Positions 1-7,283 of a stretch of 15,767 nucleotides of DNA are shown piece by piece (within the stretch, counting starts at the first letter, position 1; each line of letters opens with the position of its first letter). Source of the stretch: CAYJPV01 sp964396055. Its GTDB lineage: Bacteria > Acidobacteriota > Vicinamibacteria > Vicinamibacterales > JAKQTR01. Below the pieces are notes generated by a model, which was not told the DNA's origin, did not search any database, and worked only from the letters and a program-made list of their open reading frames with translations. A program made the translations under genes and the position numbers. The stretch spans positions 1 through 15,767 of the forward strand of contig CAYNDV010000112.1 in assembly GCA_964396055.1 (NCBI GenBank). Reading direction: 5' to 3'.

Positions 1-52
1 GCCCCACGCCCCACGCCCCACGCCCCACGCCCCACGCCCCACGCCCCACGCC
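1..52. repeat. GCCCCAC heptanucleotide tandem array
   Basis: Seven perfect copies of the 7-base unit GCCCCAC plus GCC, starting at the window edge, so the true array may be longer. It ends directly against a TTGACA hexamer at 53-58. The unit contains no stop codon on either strand. Confidence 0.95.
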
Positions 53-82
53 TTGACAACAATCGCGCGCGTTGCCTAGAGT
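53..82 (+). promoter_or_regulatory. Probable sigma70-type promoter of the TetR gene
   Basis: A perfect -35 hexamer TTGACA (53-58) is followed after 18 bases by TAGAGT (77-82), which matches TATAAT at four of six positions. It lies about 48 bases before the GTG start of the TetR gene. The -35 box abuts the GCCCCAC array. The pairing is seen in the sequence; activity is inferred. Confidence 0.6.
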
Positions 83-129
83 CGAGATCGCCACCCCCGA
101 GCCCACGGTCCACGGGCAAGGAGCGAATC

Positions 130-825
130 GTGACCAGGATCCGGCGACGCGAAGTTGCCCAATCCGAATTGTTGTCAGCCGCCGCGACGTTCATTGCCCG
201 CAACGGCTACCACGGCACCTCGATGCGCGACCTGGCGAAAGCCACCGGACGCGGCCTGTCGAGCCTGTACACCTACTTCCCGTCGAAGGAGGCGCTGCTC
301 TACGCTCTGCAGACGCGGGCGTTCGAGAGCCTGATCGAATCGGCCGAGGCGGCCGCGTCGAAGGGCGAACCAGCCGAACAGCGCCTGTACGCGTTCATCC
401 TGAACCACATCCGCTACTTCCTGGCCCACCCCGACGTGATGCGGGTGCTGGTCCAGGAAGCGCGCGTCCTGCCGGCGCGCTACCGGCGGCGTATTCGCGT
501 GCACAAGGAGCGGTACTACGCCCTGGCCGAGGGCATGCTGGCCGAACTCGCCGACGGTCGTGGGCCCCTCAGGGCCACCTCGCGCCTCACGCCCGAGGAA
601 CTCGAGAAGATGACCTACGGCTTCTTCGGCGTGGTGAACTGGGTGTGGGCCTGGTACGAGCCGAAGCGCCACGGCAAGGCGCACGACGTGGCGCGGACGC
701 TGCACGCCCTGGTCGTGCGCGGCGCCACCGGGCACCTGCCCGACGAGTCGGTGTGGCGCGCGGTGGAGCAGGACCTCGAGCGCCACCGCGTGGAATCGCC
801 GCTGGCGGTGCCGTCGCCGTCGTAG
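130..825 (+). CDS. TetR/AcrR family transcriptional regulator
   Basis: This 231-residue protein is a one-component DNA-binding regulator. The N-terminal TetR helix-turn-helix occupies roughly residues 10-57, with the typical run GYHGTSMRDLAKATG followed by LYTYFPSKEALL. The rest is an all-helical ligand-binding and dimer domain. Its late segment (YGFFGVVNWVWAWY, about residues 164-177) resembles the KstR2/fatty-acid-type TetR C-terminal domain, so an acyl-CoA or lipid ligand is possible, but this is inference. The GTG start at 130 is chosen because AAGGAG (118-123) sits 6 bases upstream and the helix-turn-helix begins at once. A promoter lies at 53-82. No divergent target gene is visible, because upstream sequence is cut by the window edge. 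An overlapping ORF from 72 in another frame is a shadow. Confidence 0.93.
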   Translation: MTRIRRREVAQSELLSAAATFIARNGYHGTSMRDLAKATGRGLSSLYTYFPSKEALLYALQTRAFESLIESAEAAASKGEPAEQRLYAFILNHIRYFLAHPDVMRVLVQEARVLPARYRRRIRVHKERYYALAEGMLAELADGRGPLRATSRLTPEELEKMTYGFFGVVNWVWAWYEPKRHGKAHDVARTLHALVVRGATGHLPDESVWRAVEQDLERHRVESPLAVPSPS

Positions 826-838
826 TCAAGTAACCTGT

Positions 839-896
<58 letters not shown>

Positions 897-950
897 AAGC
901 AAGAAGCAAGAAGGAGCACGGAGTCCCGCCTCAAGTTGACAGGCATCGCC

Positions 951-1001
951 CGAAAAGGGGAGAGTCCCCCTTTCCAGGAAAAGGGGCCTGGCCCCTTTTC
1001 G
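951..1001 (+). promoter_or_regulatory. Competing hairpins ahead of the S9 peptidase
   Basis: Two purine arms, GAAAAGGGG at 952-960 and again at 978-986, alternate with two pyrimidine arms, CCCCTTT at 967-973 and CCCCTTTTC at 992-1000. Possible stems are 954-960 with 967-973 (7 bp), 967-973 with 980-986 (7 bp), 978-986 with 992-1000 (9 bp, loop CCTGG) and 951-960 with 992-1001 (10 bp). Several exclude each other. The last arm ends 5 bases before the Shine-Dalgarno GGAGG (1006-1010) of the next gene, so the structure could affect translation; it may instead be a mobile REP-like element. Confidence 0.55.
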
Positions 1002-1017
1002 TGACGGAGGACCTGAC

Positions 1018-3318
1018 ATGCGGCGACTGCTGCTCTGCACCCTCGTGGCCGCGTGCGCGGCCGCATACGCTCCCGTGTCGGCCCAGTCTGCCGCGCCGGG
1101 CCAGCCGCCCACCCCGGTCCAGGCACCCGCGCCGGCCGCCGGGGCCCTGACGGCCGAAGACCTCCTGAAGGTCACCACGTTCAGCGTGCTCGACCTCAGC
1201 GACGATGGGCGCTACGTGGCGGGCACGACACGGCGCACGTTCGACAACGCCACGACCGATCACCGGCGCTACGGCGACCCCACCTACGTGGCGCCGTCGG
1301 CCGTGGGCCTGCAGGTCATCGACACGCACACGGGCGCGGTGCAGACACCGTTGCCAGGGCTCGCCGATGTCCGCCAGGCCGCGTGGTCCCCCGACAGCAG
1401 GAGCCTGGCGCTGCTCACGTGGGGACCCGGGGCGCCGGGCGCCGAGCCGTCGATGCTGCTGCACGTGTGGGATACGCGCCGGGCCGCCCTGCGGCGCGTG
1501 CCCGTCTCGGGCGACGCGGCCATCACCGCCAACAGCGGTCTCGCCTGGGCGCCCGACGGCCGCGCCGTCCTCGTGTCGGTGCGCGCGAAGGCCCGCGACG
1601 CGGAGGCCCGGGCCCGCTTTGCCGCCCTCACGGACGCCGCGGTCATCGTCCATCGCGGGAAGGATCCGTTCCTGGAGTGGGACGAACTCGGGCGCGCGAA
1701 CCGCCAGCGCGCCCTCGCCCTCATCGACGTCGCAACGGGCGCCGCGCGCGTAGCGCTGCCCGAGCGGCGCATTTCCTCCTACCAGCTGGCCCGCGACGGA
1801 TCGTTCATCACCTTCCAGGAGGACGTGACCGGGAAGACCGACTACGACACGATCGGCGGCACCGACAACGTGTTGCGGCTCGTGCAGACCGCCGGCGGGG
1901 AACCCCGGACGCTCGTCGAGGCGAAGGACCTGAAAGGCCTCACGCTGCGCTGGTCCGACGATGGGCGGACGTTCGCGTACGCGAAGAAGGGTGAGGTGTT
2001 CGTGCAGCGGATCGACGAGCCGAAGCCGCGCAGCCTCACGCCGGCGCCCGAGACGAAGGCGGGAGAGAAGCCGGCCGACAAACCGCCGTCGCCCGCGGAC
2101 GGCGCGCCCAAGGAAGACGAGAAGGAGAGTTTCGCCGCCGGGCCGTTCAGCCGTGACGGATCGAGACTGCTCATCACCAGCAAGAAGGGCTGGTACGTGG
2201 TGGACGTGGCGACGGCGGCCCGCACCCAGGTGGTTACGCTCGACGCCGTTGAAGACAAGAACCCGCGCATGGATGCGCTTGCCTGGAGTCCCGACGGCAC
2301 GGCCGTGTTCCTGACCTGGTCGGAACGGGCGCGGTGGGAGCGGGGCCTGGTCCGCCTGGACGTGGCCACGAAGACCCTGACGCCGATGGTGAAGGACACG
2401 CGCGTGTTCGCCGGCTTCCGTCAGTCGCGCGACGGCTCGCGCTGGGTCGTGTCGATCAGCGATGGCGACCGGCCGTCAGACCTCCACGCCGGCGACGCGG
2501 CGCTGGGCGGCCTGAAGAGGCTGACGGATCTCAACCCGTGGATGGCGCAGAAGGCACTGCCGCGATCCGAGCTCGTGTCGTATCGCGATACCGACGGCAA
2601 GGTGCTCCACGGCGTTCTGCGGTACCCCGTCGGCTACGAGAAGGGCCGGACGTATCCCACCGTGTTCGAGATCTACGAGACGTTCTTCGACAACGGCTTC
2701 AACGGCCGCGCGGCGTTCCTGGCGGGCCACGGCTACGCCGTTTTCCACCCGTCGGTGAACCTGGTCGTGGGGCGGCCTGGCGAGGCGTGGGTCAAGGGCG
2801 TGACGTCGGCGGCCAACCGGCTCATCGAGATGGGGGTGGCCGACCCGGACCGCCTCGGCGTGCACGGCACCAGCTACGGCGGCTACGCCACCGTGCTGCT
2901 GCTGACGCAGACCGACCGCTTCAAGGCGGCCATCAACGTCTCGGGCAAGGTCAACATGGTGAGCTTCTACACCGACAGCCCGCGCCTCGGCGTGCGCAAC
3001 ACCCACGCGCCCGAGAAGAGCCAGGATCGCATCGGCGGCACGCTGTGGGAGTACCCGGAGCGCTACCTCGAGCACTCGGCCGTGCTGCGGGCCGACCGGA
3101 TCACCACCCCGCTCCTGTGCATCACGGGCGACCTCGACCCGAACGTGCCGGCCAGCCAGTCGCGCGAGATCTACTACGCGCTGCGCCGGCTCGGCAAGGA
3201 CGTGGAATGGGTGCGGTACGTCAACGGCGCGCACCGTCCGCCCAACAGCGTGCCCGAGGCCATCGACTTCGAGCAGCGCATCGTCGGGTGGTACGACAGG
3301 TACTTGAAAGGGAAATAG
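1018..3318 (+). CDS. Secreted S9 family (prolyl oligopeptidase) peptidase
   Basis: This 766-residue serine peptidase probably cleaves peptides in the periplasm or outside the cell. A signal peptide (about residues 1-22, cut after PVSA) leads into a beta-propeller region with at least six PD40-like repeats, such as WSPDSRS, WAPDGRA, WSDDGRT, FSRDGSR and WSPDGTA. A C-terminal alpha/beta hydrolase follows. The catalytic triad is visible: Ser619 in GTSYGGYA, Asp707 in GDLDPNVP and His739 in NGAHRPP. A Lys/Pro/Asp/Glu-rich low-complexity stretch near residues 344-372 interrupts the propeller. The ATG at 1018 has GGAGG 7 bases upstream (1006-1010). A V-A-A-C at residues 10-13 resembles a lipobox, but it comes too early for a normal lipoprotein signal. 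Length fits dipeptidyl-aminopeptidase/acylaminoacyl-peptidase relatives. The substrate cannot be told. Confidence 0.95.
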   Translation: MRRLLLCTLVAACAAAYAPVSAQSAAPGQPPTPVQAPAPAAGALTAEDLLKVTTFSVLDLSDDGRYVAGTTRRTFDNATTDHRRYGDPTYVAPSAVGLQVIDTHTGAVQTPLPGLADVRQAAWSPDSRSLALLTWGPGAPGAEPSMLLHVWDTRRAALRRVPVSGDAAITANSGLAWAPDGRAVLVSVRAKARDAEARARFAALTDAAVIVHRGKDPFLEWDELGRANRQRALALIDVATGAARVALPERRISSYQLARDGSFITFQEDVTGKTDYDTIGGTDNVLRLVQTAGGEPRTLVEAKDLKGLTLRWSDDGRTFAYAKKGEVFVQRIDEPKPRSLTPAPETKAGEKPADKPPSPADGAPKEDEKESFAAGPFSRDGSRLLITSKKGWYVVDVATAARTQVVTLDAVEDKNPRMDALAWSPDGTAVFLTWSERARWERGLVRLDVATKTLTPMVKDTRVFAGFRQSRDGSRWVVSISDGDRPSDLHAGDAALGGLKRLTDLNPWMAQKALPRSELVSYRDTDGKVLHGVLRYPVGYEKGRTYPTVFEIYETFFDNGFNGRAAFLAGHGYAVFHPSVNLVVGRPGEAWVKGVTSAANRLIEMGVADPDRLGVHGTSYGGYATVLLLTQTDRFKAAINVSGKVNMVSFYTDSPRLGVRNTHAPEKSQDRIGGTLWEYPERYLEHSAVLRADRITTPLLCITGDLDPNVPASQSREIYYALRRLGKDVEWVRYVNGAHRPPNSVPEAIDFEQRIVGWYDRYLKGK

Positions 3319-3319
3319 A

Positions 3320-3368
3320 AGAAGGCAGAAGGCAGAAGACAGAAGGCAGAAGGCAGAAGACAGAAGAC
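3320..3368. repeat. AGAAGGC/AGAAGAC heptanucleotide array
   Basis: Seven 7-base units starting 1 base after the peptidase stop codon. With G for AGAAGGC and A for AGAAGAC, the order is G-G-A-G-G-A-A, which suggests a 21-base higher-order unit (G-G-A) that was duplicated. A partial AGAG follows to 3372. Confidence 0.92.
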
Positions 3369-3412
3369 AGAGTGAGCAAGGCTGAACGCTGCGGGCGCGG
3401 CGACGTCGTCGT

Positions 3413-3430
3413 GCAGGGCTTCAGCCCTGC
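3413..3430. repeat. REP-like hairpin 1 (GGCTTCAGCC core, + orientation)
   Basis: GCAGGGC (3413-3419) pairs with GCCCTGC (3424-3430) around a TTCA loop. It shares the core GGCTTCAGCC with the two neighbouring hairpins. No T tract follows, so it is not a classic intrinsic terminator, though it lies between two converging genes. Confidence 0.7.
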
Positions 3431-3439
3431 CGTTCCGCC

Positions 3440-3454
3440 GCAGGGCTTCAGCCC
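3440..3454. repeat. REP-like hairpin 2 (GGCTTCAGCC core, + orientation)
   Basis: A direct partial copy of hairpin 1: GCAGGGCTTCAGCCC, with GGGC (3443-3446) and GCCC (3451-3454) around TTCA. The outer arm has decayed compared with hairpin 1. Confidence 0.6.
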
Positions 3455-3497
3455 AGCCTGCTCTCGCCGCGCCCGTCGTCTTTCCCGAGCCCCGAAA

Positions 3498-3517
3498 CGT
3501 CCGGCTGAAGCCGGACG
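3498..3517. repeat. REP-like hairpin 3 (inverted orientation)
   Basis: CGTCCGGC (3498-3505) pairs perfectly with GCCGGACG (3510-3517) around TGAA. Read on the - strand the loop is TTCA and the core is again GGCTTCAGCC, so this is the same family inverted relative to hairpins 1 and 2, as in paired REP elements. It lies 17 bases beyond the stop codon of the coiled-coil gene. Confidence 0.7.
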
Positions 3518-3533
3518 CCACGAAGGCCGAGCC

Positions 3534-6230
3534 TCAGGCCAGCTTCTTGGAACTGTCCTCGTCGGCCGTGGTGCCGCGGGCGCGCAGGGCCTTGATGCTG
3601 CGCTCGATGCGCTCGGCCAGTTCGCGTTCGGCCTGCAGGGCCTTGAGCGCGCGCTGGCCGCTGCGCACCAGCGAGTCGAGCTTGGCCAGGTCCTGCGCGA
3701 CGTGATCCACGACCGCCTTCTGCTCGTTGACCAGTTCCAGGTTGACGCGCACGTCCTCGAGCATGCTGACGATGAGGCCGGTGCGCTCGTCGATTTCGTC
3801 CACCTCCCGCTTCCGCGCCTCGACGCGTCCCAGCTGCTCCTGCGTCTTCGCGGCCAGTGAGAGGATGGCGTCCACCTGATGGCCGATGGCCGCGATCTCG
3901 GACCGGCGGGCGTCCACCGCCTCGAGGTCGGCCTTGCTGCGCGCGGCCAGGTCGCGCACGCCGTCCACGTCCCGCTTGACGGCGTCGACCACCGCCATGC
4001 GCGCGCCCACCGCCTCGATGCGGCGATCGACGTCCTCGGCGGCGCCCTTGAGCTGGCCCAGACGGCCGTCGAAGGCGGCGATGGTGCGCTCCATGAACAC
4101 GAGCTGCGTGCGCCGCTGCTCGATGACGGCCAGGGCGGCCTCGAGGCGCGTCAGCTGGTCGTTGGCCACGGCGGCATTGGAGGCCACCTCGCGCTGCCGG
4201 GCCTGAACGGCGGCCAGTTCGTCCACCATCTCGTTCTTGATCGTCGCCGACCGCTTCAACTCGTCCGTCAGGCCCTGCACCTGCTTCAGCGTGGCGGCCA
4301 CCTCGTCGGAGACCTTGCGGCCGGTGGCGAGCAGGTCCACGAGCTTCTTCTCCTGCTCGACGATGACCGCCTCGTCGCGACGGACCTCCGCCAGGCGCGT
4401 CTGGGAGCGCTCGACGTCGAGGCGCAGCGTCTCGACGGCGGCCGTGAGGGGCATGAGGCCCGTCTGCACAGCCGACACGGCCTCGAGTTTCTGCTGCACG
4501 TCGGAGACCTGCACCGCGACGCCGTCGCAGGCGTTCTTCAGGCTCTCGATCTCGGTGCGGCGGCTGAGCTGTTCCTCCACCTTGCGATCCACGTCGGTGG
4601 CCACGGTGTGGAGGGTGTTGATGCGCGATTCAACCTTCTCGACCAGCTTCTGGTTGTTCAGGATGCGCGTCATCTGGCGGTCGAGATTGTCGGCCAGCGC
4701 CACCAGGTTCGAGGCCTTCTGGGACCCCTCGTCGACCACCGACAGCTTGCCGGCGATGGTGGTGAGCCGCGAATCGAGCTCGGGCATGAGGGCCCGGAAC
4801 CCGTCCATCCGATCGAGGAACGCCGCGAAGGAGAGGCGGTTCTGGTCGAGGGCGTCGCGCATCTGCGCCGCTTCGGCGTGGCGCGCGTGGAACTCGTCCA
4901 TCTGCTGCTTGAGGCTGCCGAGGTCGGTGCGCAGGGCCTTGAGGGCGTCGAACTGCTGCACCGTGCGTCGGGCGAAGTCCTCCACGTCGGCCAACTGGGC
5001 GCGCAGGCCGTCCAGGGCGGCCTGCTTCTGCTGCAGGGTGCCGATGCCCTCGCCGAGCGAGGCCGCCTGCTGCTCGAGCCCGGTGATCTGCTGCGCCATG
5101 GCGGCGATGGTCCGGTCGCGGGCGAGCAGCTCGTCGGCCGACTTCTCGGCGGCCGCGAGGGCCACCTGCACGGCGTCCACGCGAGTCTCCACCTGGTCGA
5201 GCTGCCGCCGCTCGTCCTCCATGCGCTCGTGGTACCGGCGGATGAACTCGGCGAGCGCCGCGCGGTCCTGGTCCAGCCGCCCGAGATCCTGCAGGAACGC
5301 GTCGCGCGACCGGTACGCGGTCTCGAGCTGGGCGGCGGCGTCCTGCCCCGCGCGCGCCAGGCGATCGACCACGGTCTCGGCCTGCGTCATCTGCCGCATG
5401 CCGTCGGTCAGGCGCGCCACCTGCGCGTCCATCGCCCACACCAGCTCGCTCAACCGGTTCGACTCGACGATGGCGTGCTCGATGGTCTGCTTCTGGGCCT
5501 CCATCGAGCGCGCCTTCTGCGTGACGTGCTCGACGAGGACGTTGAGGGCGTTGATCCGTTCGCGGGCCGTCCGGGCCAGGTCGTCGAGGGAACGCAGCGA
5601 CGCCACGCGGGTCTCGGTTTCCTTGACGGCGTCGAGCGCGGCCTGGGCCTGGTCGCGGGCGTCCCGTGACGCCTCGCGCATGCGGCCGTAGTCCTGGCCG
5701 AGCTGGCCGCCGAGGTGGCGCAGCTGCTCGAACTCGGTCTTCACGGCGCCGAACTGGGCCGCGGCTTCGCGCACGTCGGCGCCGGCCTGGCGCAGCTGGT
5801 CGCGCATGTCGTCCAGGCCCTGCCGCTCCTTCGTGATCAGGTCGAGGTTGGTGCGCGCCGCGGTCTCCTGGGCGTTCAGCTGCTCGGCGATGGCCTGGTG
5901 CTTCGCCAGGGCGCCCTCGGGCCCGAGCAGGCCGGCCGCCACCTGCTGCGACGCGGTGACGTCCGCGTGGAGGCGCGTGACCCGATCGTCCATGTCGACG
6001 AGGGTGGACGCGCGGCCCTCGAGCACGTCGAGGCGCGCCGTGATGCGGTCCAGGGCGTTGGACACCGACGTGGTGAGCTTCTGCGTCTGCTCGAGGGTCT
6101 CGACGGCCTCGTCAATGGAGCGTTTCTTGACGTTCAAGGCGGCGATGGCGGCGCTCAGGGCTTCGCGCTCCTGCTTCGCCTCCGACACGACCCCGCGCAG
6201 TTCGGCAATCCGCCTGACGGAATCCAGCAT
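3534..6230 (-). CDS. Long coiled-coil protein made of 31-residue repeats, function unknown
   Basis: I do not recognise this 898-residue protein. It has no signal peptide, membrane segment, Walker motif or other catalytic motif, so it looks cytoplasmic and structural. It is almost wholly helical: I count three prolines (residues 104, 483, 594), one Cys and one Trp. Residues 50-875 divide into about 26 consecutive units of 31 residues (listed separately). A 23-residue polar tail follows. One unbroken helix over this span would be about 0.12 micrometres long. The ATG at 6230 has GGAG 6 bases upstream. The gene is 27 bases after hslR and probably the last gene of the amidase-rph-rdgB-hslR operon. 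An SMC or chemoreceptor label would be unsupported, because the needed ATPase heads or signalling hairpin are absent. A filament, scaffold or length-measuring role is conceivable but unproven. Confidence 0.85.
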   Translation of the reverse strand: MLDSVRRIAELRGVVSEAKQEREALSAAIAALNVKKRSIDEAVETLEQTQKLTTSVSNALDRITARLDVLEGRASTLVDMDDRVTRLHADVTASQQVAAGLLGPEGALAKHQAIAEQLNAQETAARTNLDLITKERQGLDDMRDQLRQAGADVREAAAQFGAVKTEFEQLRHLGGQLGQDYGRMREASRDARDQAQAALDAVKETETRVASLRSLDDLARTARERINALNVLVEHVTQKARSMEAQKQTIEHAIVESNRLSELVWAMDAQVARLTDGMRQMTQAETVVDRLARAGQDAAAQLETAYRSRDAFLQDLGRLDQDRAALAEFIRRYHERMEDERRQLDQVETRVDAVQVALAAAEKSADELLARDRTIAAMAQQITGLEQQAASLGEGIGTLQQKQAALDGLRAQLADVEDFARRTVQQFDALKALRTDLGSLKQQMDEFHARHAEAAQMRDALDQNRLSFAAFLDRMDGFRALMPELDSRLTTIAGKLSVVDEGSQKASNLVALADNLDRQMTRILNNQKLVEKVESRINTLHTVATDVDRKVEEQLSRRTEIESLKNACDGVAVQVSDVQQKLEAVSAVQTGLMPLTAAVETLRLDVERSQTRLAEVRRDEAVIVEQEKKLVDLLATGRKVSDEVAATLKQVQGLTDELKRSATIKNEMVDELAAVQARQREVASNAAVANDQLTRLEAALAVIEQRRTQLVFMERTIAAFDGRLGQLKGAAEDVDRRIEAVGARMAVVDAVKRDVDGVRDLAARSKADLEAVDARRSEIAAIGHQVDAILSLAAKTQEQLGRVEARKREVDEIDERTGLIVSMLEDVRVNLELVNEQKAVVDHVAQDLAKLDSLVRSGQRALKALQAERELAERIERSIKALRARGTTADEDSSKKLA
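3606..6083 (-). repeat. About 26 tandem 31-residue protein repeats
   Basis: Units start at residues 50, 81, 112, 143, 192, 223, 254, 285, 317, 348, 379, 410, 441, 472, 503, 534, 565, 596, 627, 655, 690, 721, 752, 783, 814 and 845. Twenty-three are exactly 31 residues; those at 285, 627 and 655 are 32, 28 and 35. Only one spacer, of 18 residues at 174-191, interrupts the series. Hydrophobic residues favour unit positions 4, 7, 11, 14, 18, 21, 28 and 31. By hand count, position 28 is L/I/V/M/F in 24 of 26 units and position 7 is L/I/V/F in 22. Positions 22-27 are polar and often basic, as in VEARKREV (unit 783) and VQARQREV (unit 655). Confidence 0.8.
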
Positions 6231-6257
6231 GCGAGTCTCCCCCCGATTGACCGTCGA

Positions 6258-6671
6258 TTATAGACCTTCTTCCTTGGCGCGCCGCCGTTCCCGCCGCTGG
6301 CGCCGGTCGGGGGCCGCTGCGCTCACGGGCCCCCGCTGCCTCCAGAAGAACCGCTCCAGCTCGCGGGCGGCCGCCTCCTCGGGCGTCGGCGGCGGCGTGG
6401 CGTCGCGATACAGCGTCCGCGCCTCGGCCTTCGGCAGGTGCCGCTCGGCCAGGGCGGCGACGACGAGCACCTGGCGTCGGCCCGGACCGCGGGTGATCTT
6501 GAGTTCGTCGCCGACGCGGACCAGACGGTGCGGCTTCGCCCGCTGGCCGGCAATCTCCACCTTGCCGCCGTTGCACGCTTTCTGGGCCTCGGATCGCGTC
6601 TTGAAGACGCACGCCACGTCGAGCCAGACGTCAAGCCGGACCTGCGGCGGCGCGTCGGGCGGCAACGCCAC
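6258..6671 (-). CDS. hslR: S4-domain RNA-binding protein, heat shock protein 15 (HslR) family
   Basis: This 137-residue protein resembles Hsp15, which in E. coli binds stalled 50S subunits carrying peptidyl-tRNA and helps recycle them. The S4 RNA-binding domain spans about residues 11-57: VRLDVWLDVACVFKTR, then GGKVEIAGQRAKPH and VRVGDEL. Beyond it come the family-typical LYRDAT segment and a basic C-terminus (DRRQRRERRRAKE), both matching the E. coli protein in place and kind. Length is close to the usual 130-140 residues. The GTG start at 6671 lies 3 bases after the rdgB stop with no clear Shine-Dalgarno sequence, so translational coupling is likely. A TTG two codons on is an alternative start. 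The coiled-coil gene follows after 27 bases. Confidence 0.88.
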   Translation of the reverse strand: MALPPDAPPQVRLDVWLDVACVFKTRSEAQKACNGGKVEIAGQRAKPHRLVRVGDELKITRGPGRRQVLVVAALAERHLPKAEARTLYRDATPPPTPEEAAARELERFFWRQRGPVSAAAPDRRQRRERRRAKEEGL

Positions 6672-6674
6672 GGC

Positions 6675-7283
6675 CTACGCCCCCGCGACGAGATCTCCGC
6701 CCTGGAGGAACACCCCGAGCTGGCGGAAGGCCTGGCCCCGGTGGCTCACGCGCGCCTTGTCGGCGTCGGGGAGCTCACCCAGCGTGCGCCCCAGGGGCGG
6801 GTAGAAGAACATCGGGTCGTAGCCGAAGCCGTGCTCGCCCCGGGGCTCGTCGGCCACGCGTCCTTCGATCGTGCCGCGGGCTTCGAACAGGATGTGCGCC
6901 CCCCGCGCCACGGCGAGGGCGCACACGAAGCGTGCCGGACTCTGCAGGGCATCGAGCGCCCGCAGGCGGCCGTAGAGCAGGGCGAACTTCTCGGGGTACG
7001 TCGCGTCGGCGCCGCCGTAGCGGGCCGACTGCACGCCGGGCTCACCGCCGAGCGCGTCGATCTCAAGTCCCGAGTCGTCGGCGACGGCCACGACCCCGAG
7101 GCGGGTCGAGTAGTAGACGGCCTTGTCGCGCGCGTTGTCGGCGAAGGTCAGGCCGTGCTCCTCGGGCTCGGCGACGGCCGGGTACGCGTCGAGGCCCACC
7201 AGGTCCACGTCCACGGCGCCGAGGATGCCGCGGATCTCGCGCAGCTTGTGCGGGTTGGTGGTGGCCACCAGCAGGCGCGTCAC
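6675..7283 (-). CDS. rdgB: RdgB/HAM1 non-canonical purine NTP pyrophosphatase
   Basis: This 202-residue enzyme hydrolyses dITP, dXTP and ITP to the monophosphate and pyrophosphate, keeping deaminated purines out of DNA and RNA. Family motifs appear in order: ATTNPHKLREI near the N-terminus (Asn10, Lys13), EEHGLTFADNARDKA (residues 41-55), ADDSGLEIDALGG (68-80, with Asp70 as the expected catalytic Asp), GVQSARYGG, HGFGYDP and SHRGQA. Length is normal for the family. The GTG start (7281-7283) overlaps the rph TGA stop in a 4-base GTGA, a standard arrangement for coupled translation. The rph-rdgB pairing is widespread in bacteria. hslR follows after only 3 bases. Confidence 0.96.
   Translation of the reverse strand: MTRLLVATTNPHKLREIRGILGAVDVDLVGLDAYPAVAEPEEHGLTFADNARDKAVYYSTRLGVVAVADDSGLEIDALGGEPGVQSARYGGADATYPEKFALLYGRLRALDALQSPARFVCALAVARGAHILFEARGTIEGRVADEPRGEHGFGYDPMFFYPPLGRTLGELPDADKARVSHRGQAFRQLGVFLQGGDLVAGA

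Noticed and set aside
1..52. Possible CRISPR array at the window start
   Set aside because: The units are 7 bases with no spacers, so this is a simple tandem repeat. The other arrays fail for the same reason.
936..941. TTGACA as a -35 box for the S9 peptidase
   Set aside because: No -10-like hexamer is found 16-18 bases downstream; that position is occupied by the GAAAAGGGG hairpin arm.
1018..1057. Lipoprotein signal in the S9 peptidase (V-A-A-C at residues 10-13)
   Set aside because: The cysteine comes after only 12 residues and lies within the hydrophobic core; a signal peptidase I site after PVSA fits better.
3413..3517. Classic Rho-independent terminators at the TTCA-loop hairpins
   Set aside because: No T tract follows any of the stems on either strand, so they were called REP-like hairpins instead.
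3879..5669. Long + strand ORF of 596 codons opposite the coiled-coil gene
   Set aside because: It is a shadow of the - strand coding sequence, rich in His, Gly and Leu, with no recognisable domain. The - strand frame gives a consistent helical repeat protein with a ribosome binding site.
3534..6230. Annotation of the coiled-coil protein as an SMC or chromosome-segregation ATPase
   Set aside because: There is no Walker A, signature or Walker B motif and no hinge. The similarity is only coiled-coil composition.
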